Source: Geopseudomonas sagittaria (GTDB lineage Bacteria; Pseudomonadota; Gammaproteobacteria; Pseudomonadales; Pseudomonadaceae). Taken from it: a stretch of 64,000 nt of DNA. The position numbers and the translations under genes are program-made. Every line of letters starts with the position of its first letter. The stretch's first letter is position 1. The notes under the pieces are model-generated. The model did not search any database and was not told the origin of the DNA. It saw only the letters and a program-made list of their open reading frames with translations. The DNA lies in the NCBI RefSeq assembly GCF_900115715.1, contig NZ_FOXM01000017.1, forward strand, positions 1 to 64,000, in the 5' to 3' direction. This document shows, one piece after another, positions 56,222-64,000 of this stretch.

Positions 56222-57195
56222 CCGACCTCGCCACCCGCGCCAATCTCCCCGCCCTGCTCGACCGTCTGCGCGGCTCGTCGCTGACCGCCTGGGCGGGCAG
56301 CCTGCCCGAGCTGCTCGCCGCCAAGCTGGCCCGCGGCCACGGCGACCTGACCCGCTGGCAGGCGGCGGTGGACGCGCTGCCGCCGCTGGCCGTCGAGCAG
56401 CGCGAGCTGGCCGAATGCTTCGCCCTCGCCGGAGCCTGCACTGCCGAGCAACGCACGGCGCTGGAGCAGGCGCTCAGGGGCCTGATCCCCTGGCGCAAGG
56501 GTCCCTTCGAACTGTTCGGCGTGCATGTCGACACCGAGTGGCACTCGGACTGGAAGTGGGCGCGGGTCGCTCCCCATCTGGATCTGCGCGGCAAGCGCGT
56601 GCTGGATGTCGGCTGCGGCAACGGCTACTACCAGTGGCGCATGCTCGGCGCCGGCGCCGACTGCGTGGTCGGCGTCGATCCCAACTGGCTGTTCTTCTGC
56701 CAGTTCCTGGCGATGAAGAACTACCTGCCCGACCTGCCGGCCTGGCACCTGCCGCTGGCCCTGGAGGAACTGCCGGAAAAGCTGGAAGGCTTCGACACGG
56801 TATTCTCCATGGGCGTGCTCTACCACCGCCGCTCGCCCATCGACCACCTGCTGGCGCTGAAGGACTGCCTGATCAAGGACGGCGAACTGGTCTTGGAAAC
56901 CCTGGTGGTGGACGGCGACCTGAATACCGTGCTGGTGCCGGAAGACCGCTACGCGCAGATGCGCAACGTCTGGTTCCTGCCCTCGGTGCCAGCACTGGAG
57001 CTGTGGCTGCGCCGCGCCGGCTTCGTCGACGTGCGCTGCGTGGACGTCAGCGTCACCAGTGTCGAGGAGCAGCGCTCCACCGAGTGGATGAAGTTCCAGT
57101 CGCTGCCGGAGTTCCTCGACCCGCAGGACCCCAGCCGCACCGTGGAAGGCCTGCCGTCGCCGATGCGCGCCGTGCTGGTGGCGCGCAAGCCGTAA
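56218..57195 (+). CDS. cmoB: tRNA U34 carboxymethyltransferase
   Basis: 325 residues from ATG 56218. It transfers the carboxymethyl group of carboxy-SAM to 5-hydroxyuridine at tRNA position 34. The segment [23 protein letters not shown] is a CmoB hallmark, followed by the methyltransferase motif [15 protein letters not shown] and [16 protein letters not shown]. It is translationally coupled to cmoA. A REP doublet follows before convergent pdxJ. Confidence 0.96.
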   Translation: MTDLATRANLPALLDRLRGSSLTAWAGSLPELLAAKLARGHGDLTRWQAAVDALPPLAVEQRELAECFALAGACTAEQRTALEQALRGLIPWRKGPFELFGVHVDTEWHSDWKWARVAPHLDLRGKRVLDVGCGNGYYQWRMLGAGADCVVGVDPNWLFFCQFLAMKNYLPDLPAWHLPLALEELPEKLEGFDTVFSMGVLYHRRSPIDHLLALKDCLIKDGELVLETLVVDGDLNTVLVPEDRYAQMRNVWFLPSVPALELWLRRAGFVDVRCVDVSVTSVEEQRSTEWMKFQSLPEFLDPQDPSRTVEGLPSPMRAVLVARKP

Positions 57196-57231
57196 GGACC
57201 GAGGACGTTTACGGAGGAACGTGAGCACGCC

Positions 57232-57317
57232 CTTGTGGGAGGCCCGCCCTCGGGACGACGCGGACCGTAGGGCCGCCAAGGGCAAGGGTATCGCCGCGAG
57301 GGCGCGCCTCCTACAAG
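57232..57317. repeat. REP-type inverted doublet between cmoB and pdxJ
   Basis: The left arm (57232-57260, CTTGTGGGAGGCCCGCCCTC...) and right arm (57289-57317, ending CGCCTCCTACAAG) are inverted copies of the same element found at 33002-33083. It is intergenic between convergent genes, as usual for pseudomonad REPs. Confidence 0.8.
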
Positions 57318-57335
57318 TCGGAGCGGCCCGCCGAG

Positions 57336-58079
57336 TCAGCGTGCCGCCGCAGCGACGATCAGCGCCTTCATCTCCGCTACCGCCTGCTTGAAGCCGACGA
57401 ACAGCGCGTGGGCGACGATGGCGTGGCCGATGTTCAGCTCGTTGATGCCGCGGATCGCCGCCACCGCCTCGGCGTTGTGGTAGTGCAGGCCGTGGCCGGC
57501 ATTGACGATCAGGCCGTGGCTCAGGCCGCACTCGACGCCGTCGCGGATGCGCGCCAGCTCGCAGGCCATTTCCGCCGGGGTGTGGACGTCGGCGTAGCGC
57601 CCGGTGTGCAGCTCGATGGCCGGTGCGCCGACGCGGGCGGCGGCCTCGATCTGCCGCGGGTCGGCGTCGATGAACAACGATACCTCGCAGCCGATGGCGG
57701 CCAGGCGTGCGACCGCGGCGCGGATGCGCGCCTCCTGGCCAGCCACGTCGAGGCCGCCCTCGGTGGTCAGCTCCTGACGGGTTTCCGGCACGAAGCAGGC
57801 ATGCGCCGGGCGGATCTGCTCGGCGAAGGCGAGCATCTCCTCGGTGACGCCCATCTCGAAGTTCATTCGCGTCTGCAGCACTTCCTTGAGCACGCGCACG
57901 TCGCGATCCTGGATATGCCGGCGATCCTCGCGCAGGTGCACGGTGATGCCGTCGGCACCGGCTTCCTCGGCGTCCAGCGCCGCCTTGACCGGGTCCGGGT
58001 AGCGGGTGCCGCGCGCCTGGCGCAGGGTGGCGATGTGGTCGATGTTGACACCCAGCAGGATGCGGTTGGCTTCAGTCAC
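57336..58079 (-). CDS. pdxJ: Pyridoxine 5'-phosphate synthase
   Basis: 247 residues. It condenses 1-deoxyxylulose 5-phosphate with 3-amino-2-oxopropyl phosphate to pyridoxine phosphate. TIM-barrel signatures: [40 protein letters not shown] with catalytic residues, FEMGVTEEM, and [10 protein letters not shown] near the C-terminus. Its start overlaps the recO stop by 8 bases, a coupling conserved in proteobacteria. Confidence 0.97.
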   Translation of the reverse strand: MTEANRILLGVNIDHIATLRQARGTRYPDPVKAALDAEEAGADGITVHLREDRRHIQDRDVRVLKEVLQTRMNFEMGVTEEMLAFAEQIRPAHACFVPETRQELTTEGGLDVAGQEARIRAAVARLAAIGCEVSLFIDADPRQIEAAARVGAPAIELHTGRYADVHTPAEMACELARIRDGVECGLSHGLIVNAGHGLHYHNAEAVAAIRGINELNIGHAIVAHALFVGFKQAVAEMKALIVAAAAR

Positions 58080-58770
58080 GATGGGACTCCTTGCGATTCA
58101 TGAACAGCTCGCGGCTGACCAGCGGCCGGCCACCCAGGTGCGGCGCCAGCGCCTGGCGCATCAACCGCTTGGCGGCTGCCAGTGCCCCGGGCACCGCCCA
58201 GTCCGCCTCAGCCAGCGCCAGCAACTCGCGGCCGTGAAACAGTCCGGGCTGCAGCTGGCTGACCGGCTCGAAGCCGAGGTCGGGCAGCCACCGGTACAGC
58301 CCCAGCGGATCGACCGGCCGCCCTTGGCAGTCGCGGTCGAGGGCGAAACCATAGCCCAGATCGCTCAGCAGACGCCATTCGAAGGCACGCAGCAACGGCT
58401 CCAGCGCCCGACCGGCCGCCAGCGCGGCCAGCGTCGCGGCATAGTGGTCGAACAGCTGTGGATGCGGGTCCTGCGCCGGCAGCAGGCGAATCAGCAGCTC
58501 GTTGAGGTAGAGACCGCTGAACAGCGCCAGGCCACCGAGCAGAGGGGGGATGCCGGCACTCTCCAGGCGGGCGACGTTCTTCAGTTCGCCGCGCCCGCGC
58601 ACTTCCAGCTCCAGCGGCACGAACGGTCGCGCCAGCGTGCCGGCCTTGCCGCGCGCACCGCGCAGGACGGCGCACAGCCGTCCCTCCGGAGTCAGGAAAT
58701 CCACCAGGGCGCTGGTTTCCTTGTACGGGCGGGAATGCAGGACGAAGGCGGGATGGGCGGCAGCGATCAT
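58072..58770 (-). CDS. recO: DNA repair protein RecO
   Basis: 232 residues from ATG 58770. With RecR and RecF it loads RecA onto gaps and anneals SSB-coated strands. The N-terminal OB fold starts [25 protein letters not shown]; a helical C-terminal domain includes [17 protein letters not shown]. The zinc-binding cysteines of some RecO proteins are absent, as in other gammaproteobacteria. It follows era by 94 bp, with a small hairpin repeat between them. Confidence 0.94.
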   Translation of the reverse strand: MIAAAHPAFVLHSRPYKETSALVDFLTPEGRLCAVLRGARGKAGTLARPFVPLELEVRGRGELKNVARLESAGIPPLLGGLALFSGLYLNELLIRLLPAQDPHPQLFDHYAATLAALAAGRALEPLLRAFEWRLLSDLGYGFALDRDCQGRPVDPLGLYRWLPDLGFEPVSQLQPGLFHGRELLALAEADWAVPGALAAAKRLMRQALAPHLGGRPLVSRELFMNRKESHRD

Positions 58771-58814
58771 GTCAACCGTGGGGTGCGCTATGCGCGGCGG
58801 CGAAAGCCGGGACA

Positions 58815-58846
58815 GCGGTGCGGGTGCGCAGCGCACACCCTACCGC
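58815..58846. repeat. Small intergenic hairpin repeat between era and recO
   Basis: GCGGT...ACCGC outer arms enclose GGGTG...CACCC around a GCGCAGCGC-type core; on the minus strand it reads GCGGTAGGGTGTGCGCTGCGC. It shares the GTAGGGTG core with the cluster at 30429-30560, so it is probably a member of the same dispersed repeat group. Confidence 0.5.
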
Positions 58847-58864
58847 AGCGATTGCAGTCGCCGG

Positions 58865-59767
58865 TCAGATGTCGCCGTAGCCCAGCGAACGCAGGGCGCG
58901 CTCGTCGTCGGACCAGCCGCCCTTCACCTTGACCCACAGGTTGAGCATGACCTTGCTGCCGAACAGCTCTTCCATGTCGCGGCGCGCTTCCTGGCCGATG
59001 CGCTTGATGCGCTCGCCCTTGTCGCCAATGATGATCTTCTTCTGTCCGTCGCGCTCGACCAGGATCAGCGCGTGGATGTGCAGCACGCGGCCCTGCTGCT
59101 GGAACTGCTCGATCTCCACGGCGACCTGATAGGGCACCTCGGCACCCAGCTGGCGCATGACCTTCTCGCGCACCAGTTCGGCGGCGAGGAAGCGCGAGCT
59201 GCGGTCGGTGAGCTGGTCTTCCTCGAAGAAGTGCTCGCCTTCGGGCAGGTGCTTGGCCACCTGGGCCTCGAGGGTATCGAGGTTCTGCCCGTGCTGCGCG
59301 GAGATCGGCACGATTTCGGCATTCGGCAGCTGCTCGGCCAGCCACTTCAGGTGCGGCAGCAGTTCGGCCTTGTCCTCGAGGCGATCGATCTTGTTGACCA
59401 CCACCAGCAGCGGGCCTTCGACGTACTTGACCCGGTCGAGGACCATCTGGTCCTCCTCGGTCCAGCGCGTGCGGTCGACGACGAAGATCACCACGTCGAC
59501 GTCCTTGAGTGCCGCGCTGGCGCTGCGGTTCATGTAGCGGTTGAGCGCCTTGTCGTTGTCCTTGTGCATGCCGGGGGTGTCGACGTAGATCGCCTGCACC
59601 GGCCCTTCGGTCTTGATGCCGAGCAGGGTGTGCCGGGTGGTCTGCGGCTTGCGCGAGGTGATCGCCAGCTTCTGGCCGAGGATATGGTTGAGCAGGGTCG
59701 ACTTGCCGACATTCGGCCGGCCGACGATGGCCACGTAGCCGCAACGGCTCGGCAGGGATTCAGTCAT
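58865..59767 (-). CDS. era: GTPase Era
   Basis: 300 residues from ATG 59767 (ATG 59773 also possible). An essential GTPase that binds 16S rRNA 3' end in 30S maturation. G1 [10 protein letters not shown]2 region [14 protein letters not shown]3 DTPG, G4 NKID, G5 SAQ, then a KH domain with [21 protein letters not shown]. It overlaps the rnc stop by 8 bases. Confidence 0.97.
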   Translation of the reverse strand: MTESLPSRCGYVAIVGRPNVGKSTLLNHILGQKLAITSRKPQTTRHTLLGIKTEGPVQAIYVDTPGMHKDNDKALNRYMNRSASAALKDVDVVIFVVDRTRWTEEDQMVLDRVKYVEGPLLVVVNKIDRLEDKAELLPHLKWLAEQLPNAEIVPISAQHGQNLDTLEAQVAKHLPEGEHFFEEDQLTDRSSRFLAAELVREKVMRQLGAEVPYQVAVEIEQFQQQGRVLHIHALILVERDGQKKIIIGDKGERIKRIGQEARRDMEELFGSKVMLNLWVKVKGGWSDDERALRSLGYGDI

Positions 59768-60449
59768 TGCCATTCTCCACGCCCAGGGCCACCAGTGCTG
59801 CAGCCGCCGCCACCTGTTCGGCGATACGACGGCTGGCACCCTGGCCACGGGTCTTTTGATTGAGCAGGGCAATTTCGCATTCGACGAAGAAGGTCCGGCA
59901 ATGCGGCTCACCCTGGATATCCACCACATCGTAGCGCGGCAGTTCGCAGCCGCGCGATTGCAGGAATTCCTGCAGGCGGGTTTTCGGATCCTTGTTGGTG
60001 TCGACCAGGGTCAGCTCGTCGAAATAGGGTGCCAGCCAGGCCAGCACGCGATCGCGCGCCGCCTCCATGCCGGTGTCCAGGTAGATGGCGCCGATCAGCG
60101 CTTCGGTGGCGTCGGCGAGGATCGACTCGCGGCGGAAACCGCCGCTCTTCAGCTCGCCGGAACCGAGGCGCAGGTATTCGCCGAGTTCGAAGACCAGCGC
60201 CAGGCGGGCCAGGGTCTCACCCTTCACCAGCCGCGCGCGCAGGCGCGACAACTGGCCTTCGCGGGCCTGCGGGAAGCGCTTGAACAGCGCCTCGCCGACC
60301 ACGAAGTTGAGAATGGCATCGCCGAGGAACTCCAGCCGCTCATTGTTGCGACCGGCGAAGCTGCGGTGGGTCAGGGCCAGGATCATCAGATCCGGGTCCT
60401 GGAATTTGTAGCCGAGCTGGCGCTCGAGACGTTGCAGAGGATTACTCAC
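59760..60449 (-). CDS. rnc: Ribonuclease III
   Basis: 229 residues. A double-strand-specific endoribonuclease processing rRNA precursors. The catalytic signature [12 protein letters not shown] is near residue 37, with late acidic residues in [13 protein letters not shown], and a C-terminal dsRNA-binding domain from about 155 ([12 protein letters not shown]). The start overlaps the DUF4845 gene stop by 4 bases and its end overlaps era: a coupled unit lepB-DUF4845-rnc-era. Confidence 0.97.
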   Translation of the reverse strand: MSNPLQRLERQLGYKFQDPDLMILALTHRSFAGRNNERLEFLGDAILNFVVGEALFKRFPQAREGQLSRLRARLVKGETLARLALVFELGEYLRLGSGELKSGGFRRESILADATEALIGAIYLDTGMEAARDRVLAWLAPYFDELTLVDTNKDPKTRLQEFLQSRGCELPRYDVVDIQGEPHCRTFFVECEIALLNQKTRGQGASRRIAEQVAAAAALVALGVENGND

Positions 60450-60823
60450 GGGGCACGGACACGATATTCACGGTCAAAATGGACAACCAGGTCGAGGTTT
60501 TCGATCAGCGGCTCGCGCTTCTCGTATTTGAGATGGACATAGAACTCGTTGTTTTCCATGCGCACGTCCATCACCTTGCGCATGTCGAGATCACGGATAT
60601 TGTTGACCATCACGCCGCGATCGATATGCGCGTAAAACTCAGCCGGGGAGCGCAGCTCGAGGGCCTTCTCGGTCTCGACCGAGGTGACGATCTTCTGCAG
60701 CGAGAAGAAGTCCAGATAATGCGGCAGGACCTTGAATGCCGTGCTGGCCAGGAACGCCACCACGATCAGGACCACCAGCCAGCTCAACATCGACAAGCCT
60801 TTCTGCCCACGCGCAAACTTCAT
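60446..60823 (-). CDS. DUF4845 single-pass membrane protein
   Basis: 125 residues from ATG 60823, with GAGG upstream. A cytoplasmic basic N-terminus (KFARGQKG), one membrane helix (about 12-30) and a small extracytoplasmic domain. The family is regularly placed between lepB and rnc in gammaproteobacteria; function unknown. The conserved position next to signal peptidase I suggests a role in protein export or membrane quality control, not shown. Confidence 0.88.
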   Translation of the reverse strand: MKFARGQKGLSMLSWLVVLIVVAFLASTAFKVLPHYLDFFSLQKIVTSVETEKALELRSPAEFYAHIDRGVMVNNIRDLDMRKVMDVRMENNEFYVHLKYEKREPLIENLDLVVHFDREYRVRAP

Positions 60824-60856
60824 GATCAACCTCGTATCCGTAAACTGTTCAGTGCA

Positions 60857-61711
60857 TCAATGGATCAGCCCGACACGCTCGAAGGTCGGCAGGTGGCTGA
60901 GCTTTGGCGCAGGCCAGCTCAGCCACACGGCAAACGCCTTGCCGACGATGTTGCGGTCGGGAACCATGCCCTGCAGCTCGGGAGCGATGGCCGGATCATC
61001 CCAATAACGGCTGTCGTTGGAGTTGTCGCGGTTGTCGCCCACCATGAAATAGTGCCCGGCGGGCACCTTCCACTCGCGATCCGGTTCGATACGGTAGCGG
61101 CGCATTTCCTTGCGGATCAGGTGCTCCGCCTCGCCCAGCTTCTCGCTGAACAGGCGGGCACTGCCGAGGCTGCCCGGCTCGTCGCCGATCAGCTGCTCGG
61201 CCACCGGCTGGCCGTTGACGAACAGACGCTTGTCGCTGCTGTAGCGCACATGGTCGCCCGGCAGGCCGACGACGCGCTTGATGTAGTTCACGGTGGGCTC
61301 ACTGGGAAAGCGGAACACCATCACATCGCCGCGCTGCGGTTCACCGACCTCGATCACCTTGGTGTCCACCACCGGCAGACGGATGCCGTAGGAGAACTTG
61401 TTGACCAGGATGAAGTCGCCGACCTCGAGGGTCGGCTTCATCGAGCCGGAGGGAATCTGGAACGGCTCGACGAGGAACGAGCGCAGCACCAGCACCAGCG
61501 CCAGCACCGGGAAGAACGACTTGCCGTACTCCACCAGCACCGGCTCGCGCGCCAGCTTCTGCAGCACCTGCGGATCGACCTGACTCACGCTGCCCTGGTA
61601 GGCGGCGATGGCTGTGCGCCGGCGCGGGGCGAGGAACAGCAGGTCGATCAGCGCCAGCACGCCGCACACGGCGACGGCGATCACCAGCAACAACGGAAAG
61701 TTCAGAGTCAT
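60857..61711 (-). CDS. lepB: Signal peptidase I
   Basis: 284 residues. It cleaves N-terminal signal peptides of exported proteins at the periplasmic face. Two membrane helices at about 4-27 and 64-80, then the catalytic Ser90 in IPSGSMKPTL and Lys145 in NYIKRVVGLPGD; GDNRDNSNDSRYW is box E. It lies 5 bp after lepA. Confidence 0.97.
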   Translation of the reverse strand: MTLNFPLLLVIAVAVCGVLALIDLLFLAPRRRTAIAAYQGSVSQVDPQVLQKLAREPVLVEYGKSFFPVLALVLVLRSFLVEPFQIPSGSMKPTLEVGDFILVNKFSYGIRLPVVDTKVIEVGEPQRGDVMVFRFPSEPTVNYIKRVVGLPGDHVRYSSDKRLFVNGQPVAEQLIGDEPGSLGSARLFSEKLGEAEHLIRKEMRRYRIEPDREWKVPAGHYFMVGDNRDNSNDSRYWDDPAIAPELQGMVPDRNIVGKAFAVWLSWPAPKLSHLPTFERVGLIH

Positions 61712-61716
61712 GGGCC

Positions 61717-63516
61717 TTAGCTATCCACCTTGAGCACGGCAAGGAAGGCTTCCTGGGGAATTTCCACACTGCCTACCTGCTTCATCCTTTTCTTGCCGGC
61801 CTTCTGCTTCTCCAGCAGCTTGCGTTTGCGGCTGACGTCGCCGCCGTAGCACTTGGCCAGCACGTTCTTCCTGAGTGCCTTGACGGTCGAGCGGGCCACG
61901 ACCTGGCCGCCGATGGCCGCCTGGATCGCCACGTCGAACATCTGCCGCGGGATCAGCTCCTTCATCTTCTCCACCAGCTGACGACCCTTGTAGGCCGCGT
62001 TGTCGCGGTGGACGATCAGCGCCAGGGCATCGACCCGCTCGCCGTTGATCAGCACGTCCAGACGCACCAGGTTGGCGGCCTGGAAGCGGTCGAAACCGTA
62101 GTCCAGCGAGGCATAGCCACGGCTGGCCGACTTCAGGCGGTCGAAGAAGTCGAGCACCACCTCGTTCATCGGCAGATCATAGCTGACCTGCACCTGGGTG
62201 CCGAGGAAGTGCATGTCGCGCTGCACGCCGCGCTTCTCGATGCACAGGGTGATCACGCTGCCCAGGTGGGTCTGCGGCACCAGGATGTTGGCCCGGCAGA
62301 TCGGCTCGCGCATCTCCTCGATCGACGACAGGTCCGGCAGCTTGGACGGGTTGTCGACATACACGGTGTCGCCGTTCTTCAGCACCACCTCGAACACCAC
62401 GGTCGGCGCGGTGGTGATCAGGTCCAGGTCGTACTCGCGCTCGAGGCGCTCCTGGATGATCTCCATGTGCAGCATGCCGAGGAAGCCGATGCGGAAGCCG
62501 AAGCCCAGCGCATCAGAGCTTTCCGGCTCGTACTGCAGCGCGGCGTCGTTGAGGGTGAGCTTCTCGAGGGCGTCGCGGAAGTTCTCGAAGTCGTCCGAGC
62601 TGACCGGGAACAGGCCGGCGTAGACCTGCGGCTTGACCCGCTTGAAGCCGGGCAGCACGTCGACGTCCGGGGTATTCGACAGGGTCAGGGTATCGCCGAC
62701 CGGCGCGCCCTGGATTTCCTTGATGCCGGCGATGATGAAGCCCACTTCGCCGGCCTTGAGGTCGGCGGTGGTGGTGTGCTTGGGCGTGTACACGCCGACG
62801 CTGTCGACCTGGTGGACCTTGCCGGTCGACTTGACGAGGATCTTGTCGCCCTTCTTGACCCGGCCGTGGCGCACGCGCACCAGCGAGACCACGCCCAGGT
62901 AGTTGTCGAACCAGGAGTCGATGATCAGCGCCTGCAGCGGCGCCTCGATCTCGCCGGTCGGCGGCGGAATGACCTCGACCAGACGCTCGAGGACGTCGAT
63001 CACGCCCATGCCGCTCTTGGCGCTGCAGGCCACGGCGTCGGTGGCGTCGATGCCGATGATGTGCTCGATCTCTTCCTTGACCCGCTCCGGCTCGGCCTGG
63101 GGCAGGTCCATCTTGTTGAGTACCGGCATCACCTCGAGGCCCTGCTCGATGGCGGTGTAGCAGTTGGCCACCGACTGCGCCTCGACGCCCTGGCCGGCGT
63201 CCACCACCAGCAGCGCGCCCTCGCAGGCGGCCAGCGAGCGGCTGACCTCATAGGTGAAGTCGACGTGACCGGGGGTATCGATGAAGTTCAGCTGGTAGGT
63301 TTTGCCGTCCTGCGCGTTGTAGTGCAGGGTCACGCTGTGCGCCTTGATGGTGATGCCGCGCTCGCGCTCGAGATCCATGGAGTCCAGCACCTGGGCCTCC
63401 ATCTCGCGATCGGCCAGGCCGCCGCAGATCTGGATGAACCGGTCGGCCAGGGTCGACTTGCCATGGTCGATGTGGGCAATGATGGAGAAGTTGCGGATAT
63501 GACTCAGATCACTCAC
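61717..63516 (-). CDS. lepA: Elongation factor 4 (LepA)
   Basis: 599 residues from GTG 63516 ([22 protein letters not shown]), the length of P. aeruginosa LepA; a TTG at 63531 would add 5 residues. A ribosome-associated GTPase with G1 [10 protein letters not shown]3 DTPGHVDF, G4 [11 protein letters not shown]-like domains and the unique C-terminal domain ending [18 protein letters not shown]. It leads the lepA-lepB-DUF4845-rnc-era unit. A terminator separates it from mucD. Confidence 0.96.
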   Translation of the reverse strand: MSDLSHIRNFSIIAHIDHGKSTLADRFIQICGGLADREMEAQVLDSMDLERERGITIKAHSVTLHYNAQDGKTYQLNFIDTPGHVDFTYEVSRSLAACEGALLVVDAGQGVEAQSVANCYTAIEQGLEVMPVLNKMDLPQAEPERVKEEIEHIIGIDATDAVACSAKSGMGVIDVLERLVEVIPPPTGEIEAPLQALIIDSWFDNYLGVVSLVRVRHGRVKKGDKILVKSTGKVHQVDSVGVYTPKHTTTADLKAGEVGFIIAGIKEIQGAPVGDTLTLSNTPDVDVLPGFKRVKPQVYAGLFPVSSDDFENFRDALEKLTLNDAALQYEPESSDALGFGFRIGFLGMLHMEIIQERLEREYDLDLITTAPTVVFEVVLKNGDTVYVDNPSKLPDLSSIEEMREPICRANILVPQTHLGSVITLCIEKRGVQRDMHFLGTQVQVSYDLPMNEVVLDFFDRLKSASRGYASLDYGFDRFQAANLVRLDVLINGERVDALALIVHRDNAAYKGRQLVEKMKELIPRQMFDVAIQAAIGGQVVARSTVKALRKNVLAKCYGGDVSRKRKLLEKQKAGKKRMKQVGSVEIPQEAFLAVLKVDS

Positions 63517-63633
63517 GGGCTCAACACTCAAAAGGAGAGCGCGGGCTGGGCCCGCCGAAAATAGCCGTGAATTCTAGCCTATCGCCTCGACGGGCGTAAC
63601 CCACGGCTTGACACCCGGCAGCCAATACGCAAT

Positions 63634-63653
63634 GGGGGCGCCGAAGCGCCCCC
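63634..63653 (-). terminator. Terminator downstream of mucD
   Basis: GGGGGCGC pairs with GCGCCCCC around CGAA, 20 bp past the mucD stop on the minus strand. There is no U-tract (ATTGCG follows), so it may act as a partial terminator. Confidence 0.6.
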
Positions 63654-63672
63654 GTGTCCGCCAAGCTGTCGA

Positions 63673-64000
63673 TCACTCGGCCAGCCTGAAGGTGATGAAG
63701 CTGGCGCGCCCCTGGCGCAGCACTCGCATCGACACGCTGCGGTTCTTCGGCAGCGCCTCGGCGACCTTGCCGAAGGTCTTCGCCGAATCGATCGACTGGT
63801 TGTTCAGGTGGGTGATCACGTCGCCCGGACGCAGGCCGATCAGCGCCGCCGGACCGTTCTGCACCTCGCGGATCAGCGCACCGCCCTCCACTTCCAGGGC
63901 CTTCTTCTGCTCCGCGGTGAGGTCGACCACGGTCACACCCAGACGGTTGCTGCTGCGCTCCGCACCACCCTTGGCGCCGGCCGCAGCGACGGTCTCGCCG
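63673..64000 (-). CDS. mucD: Do/DegP-family periplasmic serine protease, C-terminal part (gene continues beyond window)
   Basis: The last 109 codons of a gene entering from the right edge. It contains a PDZ domain: GALIREVQNGPAALIGLRPGDVITHLNNQSIDSAKTF, then VSMRVLRQGRASFITFRLAE at the end. The catalytic domain lies outside the window. In Pseudomonas the DegP homologue MucD sits immediately before lepA, degrades misfolded envelope proteins and restrains AlgU signalling. Identification as mucD combines the PDZ sequence with this gene order. Confidence 0.85.
   Translation of the reverse strand, partial: GETVAAAGAKGGAERSSNRLGVTVVDLTAEQKKALEVEGGALIREVQNGPAALIGLRPGDVITHLNNQSIDSAKTFGKVAEALPKNRSVSMRVLRQGRASFITFRLAE

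Overview
This is high-GC gammaproteobacterial chromosome and almost certainly a Pseudomonas-group genome. Several gene orders recalled from P. aeruginosa recur: argG-pyrC-rnt-bfd-bfrB-grxD-argF-ABC ATPase; putP/putA/zinc receptor/AsrA-type Lon; and mucD-lepA-lepB-DUF4845-rnc-era-recO-pdxJ. No IS element, prophage, CRISPR array, rRNA or tRNA was recognised. Codon use is strongly GC-biased, so long antisense open frames are common and were treated as shadows.

Layout. 1-5152: the 3' end of a giant VCBS-repeat surface protein, translationally coupled to an HlyD-type adaptor and an M50 metalloprotease/HlyD fusion. 5386-8813: a CusRS/HprRS-like two-component system, divergent from a secreted HbpS/GlcG-like protein, a periplasmic hydroxyisourate hydrolase and a DUF2790 protein. 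8874-16150: gloA, argG, pyrC, rnt, bfd, bfrB, grxD, argF and an ABC ATPase. 16478-20836: a porin, a secreted NIT/PilJ-N-type protein, ybaK and glpD.

20882-30411: a complete meta-cleavage cluster for 3-hydroxyphenylpropionate-like aromatics (mhpB, monooxygenase, flavin reductase, mhpC; then mhpD, mhpF, mhpE, transporter), with a divergent IclR-type regulator. Both operons carry the same perfect 15-bp palindrome at the same distance from a plausible promoter. The usual single-component MhpA is replaced by a two-component flavin monooxygenase.

30569-39222: metE/metR, then an atypical GT51/transpeptidase protein coupled to a gamma-glutamyltransferase lipoprotein. 39684-43974: a cold-shock protein, an FHA protein/Ser-Thr kinase/PP2C phosphatase operon, and a VF530 protein. 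44144-49945: divergent putP and putA whose promoters both have a GTTGCACCTT box at -35, the motif type PutA binds. 49999-54686: a zinc-type TonB receptor with a good Zur box, and a second-type Lon (AsrA). 54842-64000: a lipoprotein, cmoAB, then pdxJ-recO-era-rnc-DUF4845-lepB-lepA and the 3' end of mucD, all on the minus strand.

Most of the window is core metabolism and housekeeping. The less ordinary parts are the VCBS/HlyD/M50 export module, the metal/redox two-component neighbourhood, the mhp cluster and its regulatory elements, the PBP-GGT pair, and the kinase with extracytoplasmic repeats.
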